A stretch of 64,000 nucleotides of DNA from Porphyra umbilicalis (Eukaryota > Rhodophyta > Bangiophyceae > Bangiales > Bangiaceae). The notes under the pieces are model-generated. The model did not search any database. It was not told the DNA's origin and saw nothing but the letters and a program-made list of their open reading frames with translations. Positions within the stretch are counted from its first letter, which is position 1. Each line of letters begins with the position of its first letter. Below are positions 44,726-56,412 of this stretch, one piece after another. The position numbers and the translations under genes are program-made. The stretch is taken from contig KV918931.1 in NCBI GenBank assembly GCA_002049455.2, forward strand, positions 1 to 64,000. The letters are read 5' to 3'.

Positions 44726-45087
44726 GGCACGCGGGGGGGGGGGGGGCGGGAGGGGGGGGCGCGGGGGGGGGGTGGGCGTGGCGCCGGGGGAGGGGGGGGC
44801 GAGGGCGTCGGGGGTGGGAGTGGTCCGGGTGTGGCGGGATGACTGGCCTGGACGTGGGGGGGAGTGGGCCCCTGTTGTGCCCCCCGCTCTTATGTGGAGG
44901 GGGGGGGTAGGCGGTGGGCGACGGCCGCGCATGAGCACTGTGCACCTGGGAGGGGGGCTCGGGCAGGCGGTGGGCAGTGTAGCGTGCGGGACAGGCACGG
45001 GCGCCCGGCGGGAGCTGTGCCCGCAGGCCCCCCCAGTGCTCCAGCCACAACGCGCTCTGGTGACACAGCCAGTGCCGCCGCCCCCCG

Positions 45088-45207
45088 CGAAATTGCTGCC
45101 TGGCATTGCCCTCAGCGCCGCCCCCCCCAGCGAAACGGCTGCCTGGCATTGCCCAGCTCCCCCCCCCCCCGCGAAACGGCTGCCTGGCATTGCCCGCAGC
45201 GCCACCG
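45088..45207. repeat. Three tandem copies of a 41-43-bp unit inside the hAT element
   Basis: GCTGCCTGGCATTGCC recurs at 45095, 45138 and 45179, each preceded by GCGAAA-type sequence and a C-run. Subterminal repeats like these can be transposase-binding sites. That role is inferred. Confidence 0.65.
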
Positions 45208-47326
45208 TAAGCTCGCGCCATTGCCGGTGACAAGGTAGATCGCCAGGCCAAACGGTCGGAATACATTTTGATATATATTGGAACGTGGAACGCATAAGTC
45301 TTCCACAAATGCTTCCTATGACTATACTGTCAGCCTTTCTATAATTATACTGACATGAAACCTTCAGCGGATGAGTACACCGTAAACTTGCAACCCTGGT
45401 TGAGGGATTGCAACGCAGGGTCGCACGAATCGATTCGAGTCGCTGTCGTGGCATGCTGTAGCAGTGCCGCCAGCTCCCCAAACATGCCTCGTGACAGGCG
45501 TGCAATCTGATCTGTCAGATCCGAAATCGAAGTTTCTAGGTTCTCATCCACACTATGTCTCGTGTCACGTCAAAATAGTTGGTGCTAGCTGACGTGTGTG
45601 CGCAGCCTAATAATGTGATTCGGGCAAGAATATGTGCACATGCTTCCGCTGTGTGGCGTGTGCATAACATCCGATTCATTGCGGTTGCAAAGTGATTACC
45701 ATCGTCGTGCAGCATACTTGGACTGATGGAATTGCACGCTTCCTAGAAACGGCGTTACGGATCAGGCCGAAATGGCCTTACGGTCTGGAAAGACACTGCA
45801 GCATCAAAAATATTCAGTGGAGATGCTGATCTCTCCCGAAAAGTCCTACGCTGGTCTCCAGATTGCCCATCGGATCGGTTCCGTCCAAAAGAAGATGAGA
45901 AAGAACCGCGACTATCTCGATTCGGGTTGCAGACGTCGCGCAACCCTTCAGCCGAAGCACCTTGTCGGCTTGCCCGACGTCGAGCACACAATCGTGGCCC
46001 AGAATGTAGTGCGTCCCGAGCGTCGGTCAATCCAGCATTGTTTCTTTCATTCGTGTTGCACTTTGCGTCCTCGACCTCTGCAACCGCCACTTTTTCGAGG
46101 TCTGTAAAATGAATTTTGGCTTTCCGCTACGCGTCGCACTTCCCATAAGTGGACCGCTCTGTGTGATTCTGGGGTTGGGAACTCCTTCGGGTGGGTTTGT
46201 TGAACATTCCAGTCCCTGCGTGAGCCCAAAGCAGATCAACAGTCGGGTTTCACACGATGGAGAGAATGAAGAGTGTCCCATGCTGATTGGTTCATGTACC
46301 CCTGATTCTAACAACTCGCCAACAAGGAAACCGCAATAGTCCGGCTATCAATGCGCCAAGTTCAATGATTATAACGCCTTGAGTTTTGACTATCACTCGT
46401 GCGCATGTCTATCGATCCATCTCCACCCGGGCAAAACTCATCCTCACCAGTTCTCCGAGATAAATGAAGTGATAGCGCGACCGTGCAATCAGCCGGCTGC
46501 TTCAGCCTCTGGTGCCACTTGCTGACTGCCAGAAGCCCAAACCACGCATTCTACTGCCGGGTCGTACGGTGCGCTCCAACAACCATTTCCTTCCAGGTGA
46601 CCAGGGAATGTTGGTGCACTGCGCCTGCCACTGAGTCGCCACCATTGGATGGCCCGCCGCTGAATGCGCCCGGCTGACGTGATCACGCGCAGGGGTTGGG
46701 AGTTTGAAGTGGCGCACTCTGTTTCTGTGGGACATGTCGCTTGGCGGGTGCGTGGTGGGCTTTTCTTAGCGCTTTACGTCCGCATTGACGGTGACGTATG
46801 CATGGTCCGAGTTTGATACTGGTGAAAATCTATCAGGCTGCCTGAAAAGTCCAACCCGACGGCACGAGACCTTTCTTGTATCTCGACAATTTGAAGACAT
46901 CCGATTGGCTCCCGGGTACGGTTGCCGCTCGGGCTAATGCCAAAATGAAAGCCATCCCGTGAAAATATGGCCGCGGCTGCGGCCCAATGCCCCCGGATAT
47001 CGCTTGATGGGTACCGAATGGATACGCCCGCCGCGACTACTGCGCGAATTGGCGCACCGATAGACGCGCTCAAAGTGAACGCTCGTTAAGCTCCACGGAC
47101 CCCGTCTGTGACGGGCATAAGACAGGCAAAGGCTTCAAACTGACCCAATGCGGTGGCCATCTGGGTCTTAACAGCCCAGAAAGGCGCTCAAGGCCATTTG
47201 AATTAGGCATACATTCCTTCGCGCGTTGCTGTGTCACTGACAGGTGTCAGCAAGCTCAGTCTGTGATCTGATCTGCCCGAGCCAATCGCCGTCAATGAAC
47301 CGTTGCGAAGTGGCTCGCCTTGGTCA

Positions 47327-47752
47327 CAATCAACGAGCCCCGAAGAGTTCATCATGCGCAGACTAACCCTCACAAAACACGCCAGGAGGATTTTTTATTG
47401 CGATGTTCCGGCGGAGGCTACAATGAATCAGATACGCAGGCCTTCGCCTTAACTCTTTGTTTCTTGTAGTAGGTCATCGTTGCTTACCGATCGCTCTTAC
47501 GCTCATGCACCGTAGTGTAATCGGATCACTCTGTTGCAAAAGATGATTAAGACTGGCGGAAACTTAGAAGTGCCTACGACCGACGGGAATCGTAGTTCGG
47601 GGCATGTAGTGTCTAGACCTCGTCAATCTCTAGAGTATTCATGCTCACGGTGAAGCAGTGAAACCGTCGTCAGTGCACCCCTGCAAACGGGGATTGTATG
47701 AACGGCGTTTTCTAGAAATTTGTAGCCAGTTGACCAATGAGTAAACGAACGG
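47327..47752. other. Repeat-island spacer
   Basis: Unique sequence between copy A and the inverted-repeat element. No gene recognised. Confidence 0.35.
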
Positions 47753-49149
47753 CCGAGTTCGACGTTGCAGAACTCGCCATCAGCCAATCGCGTGGCTCGG
47801 CCAAAACACCCCCTCAGTCCTTTGTCAAGTGTCGCTCTTCTGTCGGGATAAGGACTTGGGTGGCATTGGATTTCTTTCATCGACTTGCTTCATGTACCAG
47901 GTGCCGAAACATGGCGGTTTGATCACACAGGTTTGCCCCCCTTTTCCGCCGTACGTCCGTCATCCTCTTCCGCGTATTCTGCCGCCGCCCCCCCCCCACC
48001 CCCGCCCCCTCCCTCCGCCTACCACTTGATTTCTTGCTGACTACGTCTCCTGTTCACATCTCACGGCTCCGCGTGCCTCTTTCATCTGTCAGCGAACTGT
48101 TCTTCCACCCCCGCCCCAACCTCCCTCAAGAGCGGTGACCTCCTCCAGTATTGCCGTTATCCTATGAGTCGCACAGAGTGCGGCGCATGATCAGAAAGAC
48201 CTGGGTACGTGGCCACACACACCCGTCATCCCCGACGCGTGGGAGGCAGATGCGGGCGTCAAAGAGCAGGGTGTCCAAGGGGGGGGAGGGGGGGGCAGTG
48301 GAGCCCTCTAAACACGATGGTGACTTGGTCAGGGACAGTGCTGATGTGAGGCCGGTGAGTGGCTGTGTGGCCGTCGAGCGAAAAGCCCGCACGAGGCGCA
48401 CCCCTCGGTCAACCGCTTTGGGCGGGCAACCAGCAGTGTGCAGATCTGCTCTTGACTTCGTTTCATCCAATAACAGAGCAGATGTCGGATGGATCTGCGC
48501 CAGGAAAGTGCGCGCGATCCGCACTCAGATTGACTCGGTGGCGTCCCTTGCGGAGCCACCGCTGGCGTCGACTGCCCCAACTTCCGGCTCTCCGCGACAC
48601 TTCTCCTTCGTTCTCCCCCCCCCCATGCCGCTACTTGAACCTGTTTCGCCCCTCGGGCTAGGGCTCTACGGGGACTTCTTACCCTTGCAGAGTGAGAAAT
48701 GCGAGCAGAGAGAGCACAGTGGTGCACAAAACGTGGTGACGGAAACGGTGTGGGAGGGATGCAACGGTCGGGCTCTTCGGGAAGGGGGGGGGGGGGGAAG
48801 TGGCGTCTACTGACAGAAAAAAAATGTTGAAAGGGTCATGAGATGTGGAAGACGATACGTCGTCACCAAAAAGCGAAGTGGTAGGCGGAGGGAGGGGGCG
48901 GGGGTGGGGGGGGGGGGGGGCAGAATACGCGGAAGAGGATGACGGACGTACGGCGGAAAAGGGGGGCAAACCTGTGTGATCAAACCGCCATGTTCCGGCA
49001 CCTGGTACATGAAGCAAGTCGATGAAAGAAATCCAATGCCACCCAAGTCCTTATCCCGACAGAAGAGCGACACTTGAGACAGGACTGAGAGGGTGTTTTG
49101 GCCGAGCCACGCGATTGGCTGATGGCGAGTTCTGCAACGTCAAACTCGC
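47753..49149. mobile_element. Element with about 314-bp terminal inverted repeats
   Basis: Arms 47753-48066 and 48836-49149 are inverted copies (e.g. GACGTTGCAGAACTCGCCAT on the left and ATGGCGAGTTCTGCAACGTC on the right) and diverge mainly at their inner ends. The 770-bp centre holds open frames on both strands (48151-48813 +, 48162-48524 -) with no known domain. Long inverted ends recall Mutator-like or fold-back elements. No clear target duplication was found. Confidence 0.65.
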
Positions 49150-49639
49150 CTGCTCAGTTACACCTTCCAGTAGACGGGGTCCCGCGTGACCCTTCTATAA
49201 ATTTTGCTCGCTCCGATTCGAGGACTCCCGCCTAGGGTCTTGCGCGACTTTTTCGAATTTCGCGGCGTTGACGTGACGGCCTGTTCCGTCCACTACGAGG
49301 GGCAGGAATGAAATAATTGTGTGCTCACACAGTCCACAGTCTCTTAAAACAACGCTGTCCACAGTGTCTCAAGACAACGCTGAAGATAGCAGCTCTAACT
49401 GCTATCCAGTCTGACAAACGACTGGTAGGTGCCGATGCGCCGTCGTTCTCTCGAGCAAGTGGCTCATCGACTCACATCGAGGTCAACCTGGTCCCGCCAA
49501 CCGAAGAGCATCTCTTGTGACAGCATTACTGCTCGTCAAGCCCCGGCGTAGGGCCCCCTCCAAGTCACGAGGGGGTTAGCCGATCCGCGAAACCGGTCTG
49601 TCAGGATCTAAAACAATCTAAGGATCGGGAGGCAGGGGG
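49150..49639. other. Spacer in the repeat island
   Basis: No coding signal recognised. It is possibly upstream retroelement debris. Confidence 0.3.
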
Positions 49640-50126
49640 TGTAGTAAGTCCCCGGCGGGCAAGGGAGAAGTTCCTCCAACGCCTGGACTCCATGGTCCCC
49701 CTAGTACGGGAGACCATGGAGAAGGCTCAAGCTCGTTATGAGCGAGCCGTTGAAAAGCGCGCACAGGCACGACGCGAGGCACTCCGAGTTCGAGACTGGG
49801 TCTACGTGAAGTCACAAGAGAACAAGAGGCGCAAGCTCGTCTTCAAGACCCATGGGCCCTACCAGGTCTTTAAGACAGGTGGGCGCCGGCTCACCATCGA
49901 GAGTGACGCTGGGATCCGCCCCATTAACGGCAACCATGCCACCCGGACCCCGGAGCACTCGGACGGTGCCCCTGCCTGGGCCCGGGCTCTGGTCACATGG
50001 CGTGTCCCTTCCCTCCCCTCGTCGGCTAGTATGCCTTTCGAGGCTGTCTTCGACCACCTTGTCGGACAGGGATATGATAAGCATGAACGCCTCATGCTCA
50101 AGGTGCGGTGGTTCGGGTATCCCTAA
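49640..50126 (+). pseudogene. Ty3/Gypsy chromovirus polyprotein, 3' fragment (integrase C-terminus and partial chromodomain)
   Basis: The frame through 49692-50123 reads Arg-Glu-Thr-Met-Glu-Lys-Ala-Gln-Ala-Arg-Tyr (the helix after the integrase core). It then gives Val-Arg-Asp-Trp-Val-Tyr-Val and the GPY/F-type module Leu-Val-Phe-Lys-Thr-His-Gly-Pro-Tyr-Gln-Val. The end is a chromodomain-like Phe-Glu-Ala-Val-Phe-Asp-His-Leu-Val ... Val-Arg-Trp-Phe-Gly-Tyr-Pro. The chromodomain should go on with a Trp-Glu-Pro helix, but the sequence changes at that point into CCCTAA repeats. The reverse transcriptase and integrase core are absent upstream. Confidence 0.75.
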
Positions 50127-50147
50127 CCCTAACCCTAACCCTAACCC
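50121..50147. repeat. Interstitial telomeric repeat (CCCTAA)4.5
   Basis: Perfect CCCTAA units, i.e. TTAGGG on the other strand, joined directly to the retroelement chromodomain and followed by unrelated sequence. It is probably a healed break, a fusion scar or a relic of telomere-targeted insertion. Confidence 0.92.
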
Positions 50148-50179
50148 ACGCCCGAAATGCAACCACCAGTGCGTTTGCT

Positions 50180-51430
50180 GCCTTCAACGGTCGTCTCCGC
50201 TGCAAGGCTCTTCATCGGCGACCGAGTCGCGTGTGGCGTACTCGCGCTCGCCATCGCCACCCACCGACGCGGAACTGCACGAGGTTTTCAACAGCAACAT
50301 GAAGTCATCGGCAACTTCGATCGGGCCGTCTTTCGCGTCGACCGCTGATTGGGCGATTGGCGGAAGCGACGGCAAATTTGATCGCCCCAAATGTACTTGC
50401 AAGCGGTGTTTGGACGGCTCTTCAATTGTACCCCCCTCTTCATCATCTCGCGACGACTCGGTGACGCCGTTGGTTCCACTTGAAAACTCAATTTAAGTGG
50501 GACTGGTCGTCGGTCCGACTGACGCCGACGAGTGGAACACCGACACGGTTTGGGTGGTTGATGGCGACGCAGTTTACGAGGTGCCCCCCCCCCCCCCCGC
50601 GCGCCGGTGGGTGCCGCCGCCCCGCCCGCAGCGAAGCGCCGCCGCCGCGACTAGGCCCACGATATGGCGGGCGATTGTGGTGTCAGCCACCCGCGTGCCT
50701 CTGTGCTTTGACGCTTTTGTGTCTGCATTAGTGCGTGCATTTGAGTTTATATTGTTTTTTACCACGCGAGGACACCTCGCACTACGTGAAGGATCTCTCA
50801 AGTGAGAAGGCGGTACTTTGGGCGGACCGGGACCGGCCCTATTTTGTGGCCTCTGCCGGGTCCACGCGTGCTGGCGTTCCATGCGAGCGCCTGATTGCCT
50901 ACTCGTGCTGCGCGCAGACTGATCGTCACAACCTGTGTCGCCAAGATGACTGGACATTGGAGCTCAAGCTCGAGACTCACGACTGGTCGCAGCGCGTCAA
51001 CCTCTCGTTTGCTGCGCGTTTGCATTGTCCACGCTTGGGTGCTACACTCGGGAGCACGCGGACCGGCCTCGTCCGGGAAGCACGCGACCTTCTACCAGGA
51101 GTTGGCGTCCGGGCGATAGACAACACCTTTGACAGCACGGGCTGGCGGTCGCGCACCGCGCAAGTAGCCACCAACGGGACTGTGGCCCCCGCATACGGGG
51201 TGAGCCTGCACCTGACACCAACGACGCAGCGGCGCGCCCCACCGTCGGGTCGCGGTGCCGCTTTGTGGGCGCAGCGCCGCTGTCGCGTGTGCAGGACGAA
51301 TCGCACCACATTCGTGCGCTCCGAGTGTCGCAATCCGAGCGTGGGTGGTGCGATATTTTTGTGCGGGCCGAAGACGGGTCGCGACTGCTTCCGGTCTCAT
51401 TCGCATGCTGCACACGACGCCTTGCTATGA
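50180..51430 (+). other. Possible decayed coding region downstream of the telomeric repeat
   Basis: Frame 1 stays protein-like from about 50200 to 50700 with one TAA at 50494-50496. It includes a Cys-Thr-Cys-Lys-Arg-Cys cluster and a C-run. A second frame from about 50780 to 51430 continues with charged, non-repetitive sequence. No family is recognised. It could be a broken gene or retroelement. Confidence is low. Confidence 0.25.
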
Positions 51431-51683
51431 CAAGGTCTGGGTGGGCCGGTAGGTGGACATAGGGGGATCGCGCCTGCGCATTCCACGCTGTGACTAAAAG
51501 ACCTTGCATGAACAGTTGCATGCAGATCTGCTCTGCGGTCGGCCGACCTCACCGGAAGCGCAGCCATCGACTGTCTGTCAGAAGCTGGTTGCAGCAAGGA
51601 TGCAAGGCGGGTGGGGTTGCCCAATATATGGCCAAGAAGCAGTCGTTCGCTTTGCGAACAGCACGATTCAGACTGCTCCGAAG

Positions 51684-52541
51684 GCGTCCCTGCCCTTTGA
51701 ACACACCACCCGTCGCTCCTATCGAATGATGGTCCAAAGAAACAATTAATCCTTTTAAATGCAAGCAGCTCGCTTTCGGGTCAGTTGTGACATTCTCAAA
51801 TTGCGTGAACATCCGAAAGCGGAGAGATACCGCGGCTCCGTGAACGCGAACACGGGGTGCAGTAGCAAGGTAACGCCCCTGCGGATGGTAACAGCTCTCT
51901 TGGATATATGTTCTTAGAGACAAGACATGGGCAATCCGCAGCCAAGTTCTGTTTCCTGGCAGGCATGCTGTCCGGTGGAGAAGGTTGACAAACTGAAAGG
52001 GAAGGGGTCCTTTTGCCGAACGGCAGAGCGTGCTTAAGAGACAGTCGGTCCCCTGCGAAAGCATTGTTCCTTGGAGGACGATGTCCGCTGAGGCGGTTAC
52101 CTGGGAGCCACGGGAGTCCCATGAGGGATGAGTCCTTTCTCAGATATCAAAACAAACACAACGTTCCGGAGTTGAACCTGTGCAAGGAATATTCACAAAC
52201 TATTGAGAACACACACACATGCCAAACGGTAGGGACTCCTCTTTTTCTATAATAACAACTCGTAAATATTGCTTTCTAAATTCCTTTCTGATCTTGCTGC
52301 GCAGATAGTGTCGTTGGCAACTTTACTTGCCATTGCCCCCTGCGGTGCGGAAAGGACGACTTTCCTATGTCTTGCTGTCGTCAGAGTGGAAGCAGGGCTG
52401 CTGACAACCATTCTTTTCACACTGCTACAGCTGGTACGATGTAGTAGATATAACAACCATATTCATCTTCTACCGGTGGATATCTCGGTTCTCGTAACGA
52501 TGAAGAACGCAGGAAACTGCGATACGTAATGCGAACTGCAT
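51684..52541 (+). rRNA. rDNA relic: 18S 3' end, group I intron, 18S terminus, ITS1, partial 5.8S
   Basis: 51684-51740 carries GCGTCCCTGCCCTTTGAACA then CACCACCCGTCGCTCCTATC, the 18S 3' domain (normally TGTACACACCGCCCGTCGC). 52164-52196 reads TTCCGGAGTTGAACCTGTGC then AAGGA, the last bases of 18S. 52197-52475 would be ITS1. 52476-52541 gives GATATCTCGGTTCTCG then GATGAAGAACGCAGGAAACT and GCGATACGTAATGCGAACTG, the first half of 5.8S. Mutations at conserved sites and truncation of 5.8S and helix 44 mark it as a pseudogene. Confidence 0.85.
51760..52163 (+). other. Group IC1-like intron at the 18S S1506 position
   Basis: Core elements in order: P-like CAAATTGCGTGAAC (about 51797-51810), Q-like CAATCCGCAGCCAAG (51932-51946), R-like GTTGACAAACTGAAAGGG (about 51984-52001) and S-like TTAAGAGACAGTCGGTCCC (about 52034-52052). 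The intron ends with G at 52163, directly before the TTCCG that follows position 1506 in 18S. The 5' splice site is unclear because the preceding 18S helix is deleted. Bangiales are known to carry an intron at this site. Confidence 0.7.
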
Positions 52542-55500
52542 GACTTTACTTAAAGCCTCAGCTCGTCCACCCGCCTGCACGCCGGCTTTGCCGTCGTGAT
52601 CACATGTGGGTCACGGCGATCTTGTAGAGCCCTCGTTCGCTCCAATGTGCGCTGGCCAAGATCCCTTCGTGCTGGTCGGCCGAGTCCAAGTGCTCATACC
52701 GTTTGAGTGGGAAAGGCGGCCCGAAAAGGTTATGCCGGCTAGTCCTCCATTTCGGAGGGCGACACGCCAGGCTATCGGGACACTGCCCACTCGCCGTCTT
52801 GGTCTCGTGGGAACTTGTACAATCCGACCCAGGCAGCGGGGCATAAAGAAAGTAGCTGCCTGCGGATCTCGGTTAGTGGCCGAACCTCCGGAAACACTTG
52901 TACAGGGAGACGATGTGCAGTCGAGTCCGTATTTACATGAAGCAACGACGGACCGTCTGAACGACTGCTAAGGTGTGGGTCGTTTGGCTTTTGACGTTAG
53001 AAGGGCTTGCGGTACAGTCTTTTCCCACCCGCTAAGGGTGCTTGTGTGCAATCCCTCGATGGGGAACTAGCACAAGGGCTGGGGAGTTGCGGACATGCTT
53101 TTCCTCTGGACAGCCGGTATTGCTGATCCCCCAATGTTGTCCTCATCGCCAGAGAACGGGAGTGCGACAGCAATGCAGGGACTTTCGTTATTTGCCAAGA
53201 GGATCAACAGCAGTGCACGTCGGGTCCCGTCTTTACAGAATGTGCCCGTACGGCCCGCAAACGCATAATCGGCGCACTCGTTTTTCTGAGATTATCACAG
53301 AATCTCGAAGAAAATCTCGATAACAAACTGCTCTGGGCTACTTTACCTCATCGTCTCGAAACAATACCACGCTACTTGGGGACTTACCCCGGCGGTTTTC
53401 AGACTGATGCCAGTACGTCTGAAATGGCTGTACTGGGCCATATTCGACCCCGCTTTTCCACAGTGTCTACACTACCAGTATAGATGGCATATTCGCATTT
53501 TAGAGCAACAGTACGCGGCTAGCACGGTTCTGACACTGTTCAACGACATGTGCGGGAGCCGCCCCCCCCCCACCTCACAGCTCCAATTGGGGGCATCACC
53601 GCACCTGCTGAGACAAGTCACGTGGCCCCCCTTGGTGCCACGATTGCGAGCGTGCCTGAGCTGGATGCGTATTCAATCAGCGGTCTGATACGTGATGCCA
53701 GCTGGAGAGCTGTCGTACAGGGCCGCACCAGCTGAATACGTTGCAGAAAGCAGAAGCGTCTTTTAAGGTTCTGTAGCGCCCTCTGGGTGGGGGTAGTACA
53801 CCCTCTTCCTACCTCCTCGCCCTCTTCCCCCGCCCCTCGCCACCCGACCGGAACCGCACCCAAAAAGCCAGAACGAATCAATGACAGGGAGATCAGCACA
53901 TGCAGCGCCCCGCCCCCTCGCCTTCCGCATCCGCGCCGTCCGCAACGACTATAGGGGTAGCAGGGGCCATAGAAGTAAATGAGACTGCATAAATACATGG
54001 TACAGTAGGAGAACAATGGGCAGTAGGGCTAAAAGGGGAATTACTGGGAAAGGAGGCAGCGGAGGGAAAAGAGCAGAGGGCAGGAAACAGGCAGCAGGAG
54101 AAGAGCGGCAGTAGGGGAAAAGGTGGCGGCAAAGGCCACATGGGCAGAGAGAGAAGAAGCACATCACTGGACGGGTGCACATTTACTGAGGGAGAACGGC
54201 GGACCAAACGATACGCAGTGCACACATCATACCACTCTACTTGTCCTACTAGTCCTCACGACACTTAACGTACATGGGAACTAAAAATACGAGACGGGCG
54301 TGGGGGGTGTTAACGACGCGCAGCTCGGGCGTGACGGGATCCGTATGCGGTAGAGGAAGCCTTGACGCCGGCGTGACTCCCGGCCGCTCCTTCATGCGCG
54401 ACGACGGCGGTAGCCGTCAGCGGTAGCTGTACCGCGGCCGAACGCCTTTAAGGCGCAGGGGGTGCGGGGGGGCGGGGGTTCGCGAGGGCTTCCGGAGGTT
54501 GGGGCACGGCTAGGTGGTACCATTCAGGGCCAATGGCCCATTGGACGCCGTTCCCCGTGGAGCGTCCACGTCGGCTGACCCTCCGAAGAGCGACATGCGC
54601 TGCACCAATCGATGATCGCCCGAAGCAACGGGTAGTCAGAACGCGGCCACTGAGGATCCGATCCCAGCCTATGTCTGTGAGAACAGATGACCATTGACCG
54701 CCCAGTAAGGCTCACAGTGTCAACAAATGAGGGTCGAGATCCCCGCATAAAGCGTGCCGCCCTCCACACAACTGATGGTGAGGAGTGCTGGGTCCACACA
54801 CGAGGCTTGCAGCTCTCCACATGGCGGATGGTTGACAGAACAGCACACTGAAGTATGACACCTCGGCTGACAAGTAACTTCTACACCCGATTTAGGGGCG
54901 TTCTTGAGAGGGTTACCTTACTGTTAACTAGTTGGATGGGTGGCCGTGGGCGCAGTTTGCAAGCCAGTGACGTCAGTTACTACGAGATGTGACCGGCCGA
55001 ATGATTGCTGGCCGTGGGTGTGTGTAGGGCAGTGACGGAGTGGGGGCATGGGCGCCCGTGAGCAACTGCGGCGGGTGTGGGGGGGGGTGCATATCAGGCG
55101 TCGATGGAGAGTCCGTCGACGTTGGCATCGACGTAGCGGAGGCGTTGGCGTGGCCGCAGCCTTGTAAGCAGATGCAGTCGTTACGGTGAGATCTGACCTG
55201 GGGTATCATTGGGAGTTCAGTGAGGGCCACGTAGAGCGCAGCGCAGCGCTCCAGAATCCAGCGATGAACCGCCGGAGTTGATCCGTGACCAGTCTCGTCC
55301 AGGCCTTGCACCGAGGCATTGAATCGTCTCACGCACGAAAATTGCCTCTCGACCCGGTGAGGCTACATTAACGATCCGGCGAGGCTACATGACGGGGAAT
55401 CCCGCCCAATCCCACCGCCACCGGCGGGGACAACACCAGGACTGAGGGCGCCACTTGTAGCCTGCGTTTCCACAGGCTGGTGAGAGGCCAGTGGAGCCCA

Positions 55501-55788
55501 CGCCACCCGAGCATGGATTTCACTTTCTGGGTACAAATTCTAGGCCGCAGTACGCTCCAGTACACCCCTTGCGCACTTCAGTAGTGTGGTACATTTTCGA
55601 GACGATGAGACGACTCAGAAAAGAATAATATTTCAAGAAAACAGAGAATCTCGATTCTGCACGGACCTGGCGGTTGGAGAGCCAATGGCACGTCAAAGGT
55701 ACGCACTCAGCAGCTGTTTGATGCTGTTCCACACCAATGGTTGGCCTGTTTTACAAAGCAGTCCAGGTCTTGGCCGATAAGGATAAAA
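52542..55788. other. Repeat-island spacer with short degenerate frames
   Basis: No gene supported. A minus-strand frame at about 55353-54973 has a helical, Trp/Leu-rich start (Arg-Arg-Phe-Asn-Ala-Ser-Val ... Val-His-Arg-Trp) that faintly resembles the C-terminal part of hAT transposases, followed by a Pro/Thr-rich tail. This is too weak to call. Confidence 0.3.
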
Positions 55789-55811
55789 TTGGGGATCAGC
55801 AATAGAGACGA

Positions 55812-56412
55812 AGGTCGCCAATTACCTCGTCATCTAAACACTACTTGGATGAGATAGTCTGAGTGAAAAGCTTGTGCAGGCTGGTACCCCCCCTTGGAGA
55901 CTCGACGTCTCACGCGTGTGACATTCCTTGTACAGGGGAACCTTCCAATATTGGGTGCGTGGTACCATCCCCGCGGGGAAACTCGCGGCGGGAATCCCGG
56001 GTGATGACCGGAGCCGATGAGGAAAACCCATGCGACCTATGGAGGGACCCAGTGGCGAGAGGCTAAGTCGCGCGTGCGATATTGCCTCCGTTACAGAGAC
56101 TGAACGGGAGAGGGCTGGAGGACTTTGTGTCCCTTCGGCTGAAGATTCAGTCCGGGCCCCAGAAATGGAAAGCCTGGGTATTACACCTGAGCTAGTGACG
56201 CGCATCAATGGATTAACGAGATTCTCACTGTCCCGATCCACTATCTTGCGAAACCACCGCCCAGGGAACGGGCTTGGAAAACTCAGCGGGGAAAGAAGAT
56301 CCTGTTGAGCTTGACTATAGTACGACTTTGTTAGATGAGTTAGAAGGGGTAGTCTGTAATGGAGGCGCAACCCGACCATGATATGCCTCTACTCTGAATC
56401 TTGTTTTACTTA
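55812..56412 (+). rRNA. 28S rRNA relic with a group I intron, copy B
   Basis: Same content as copy A, with rare single-base differences such as GCCAATTACCTCG in place of GCCAATTGCCTCG. Confidence 0.87.
55836..56189 (+). other. Group I intron in the 28S relic, copy B
   Basis: 354 bp, nearly identical to the copy A intron, including the R- and S-like core elements and the terminal G. Confidence 0.75.

Larger units (their letters stand above)
43760..45398. mobile_element. hAT-superfamily transposon, deleted derivative
   Basis: 1639 bp. The ends are CAGGGTTGAGAG on the left and, inverted, CAGGGTTGCAAG on the right. It is flanked by perfect 8-bp duplications GTTGAGGG (43752-43759 and 45399-45406), the length expected for hAT. 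The paralogous unit at 56711-56718 has a single GTTGAGGG, so it is the empty site. The element carries a truncated transposase on the minus strand and GC-rich tandem repeats on its right side. Confidence 0.92.
42829..47326. repeat. Duplicated 2.85-kb unit, copy A (interrupted by a hAT element)
   Basis: Matches 55789-58638 almost base for base once 43752-45398 (the hAT and one target copy) is removed: 2851 versus 2850 bp. It starts in a 28S rRNA relic (GGGGATCAGCAATAG) and ends at CTCGCCTTGGTCA. The few differences seen are mostly transitions. Beyond about 43455 the unit is not rRNA. It contains small conserved open frames, e.g. 45345-45551 (-), 45772-46107 (+) and 46774-47073 (-), of unknown meaning. 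Confidence 0.9.
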
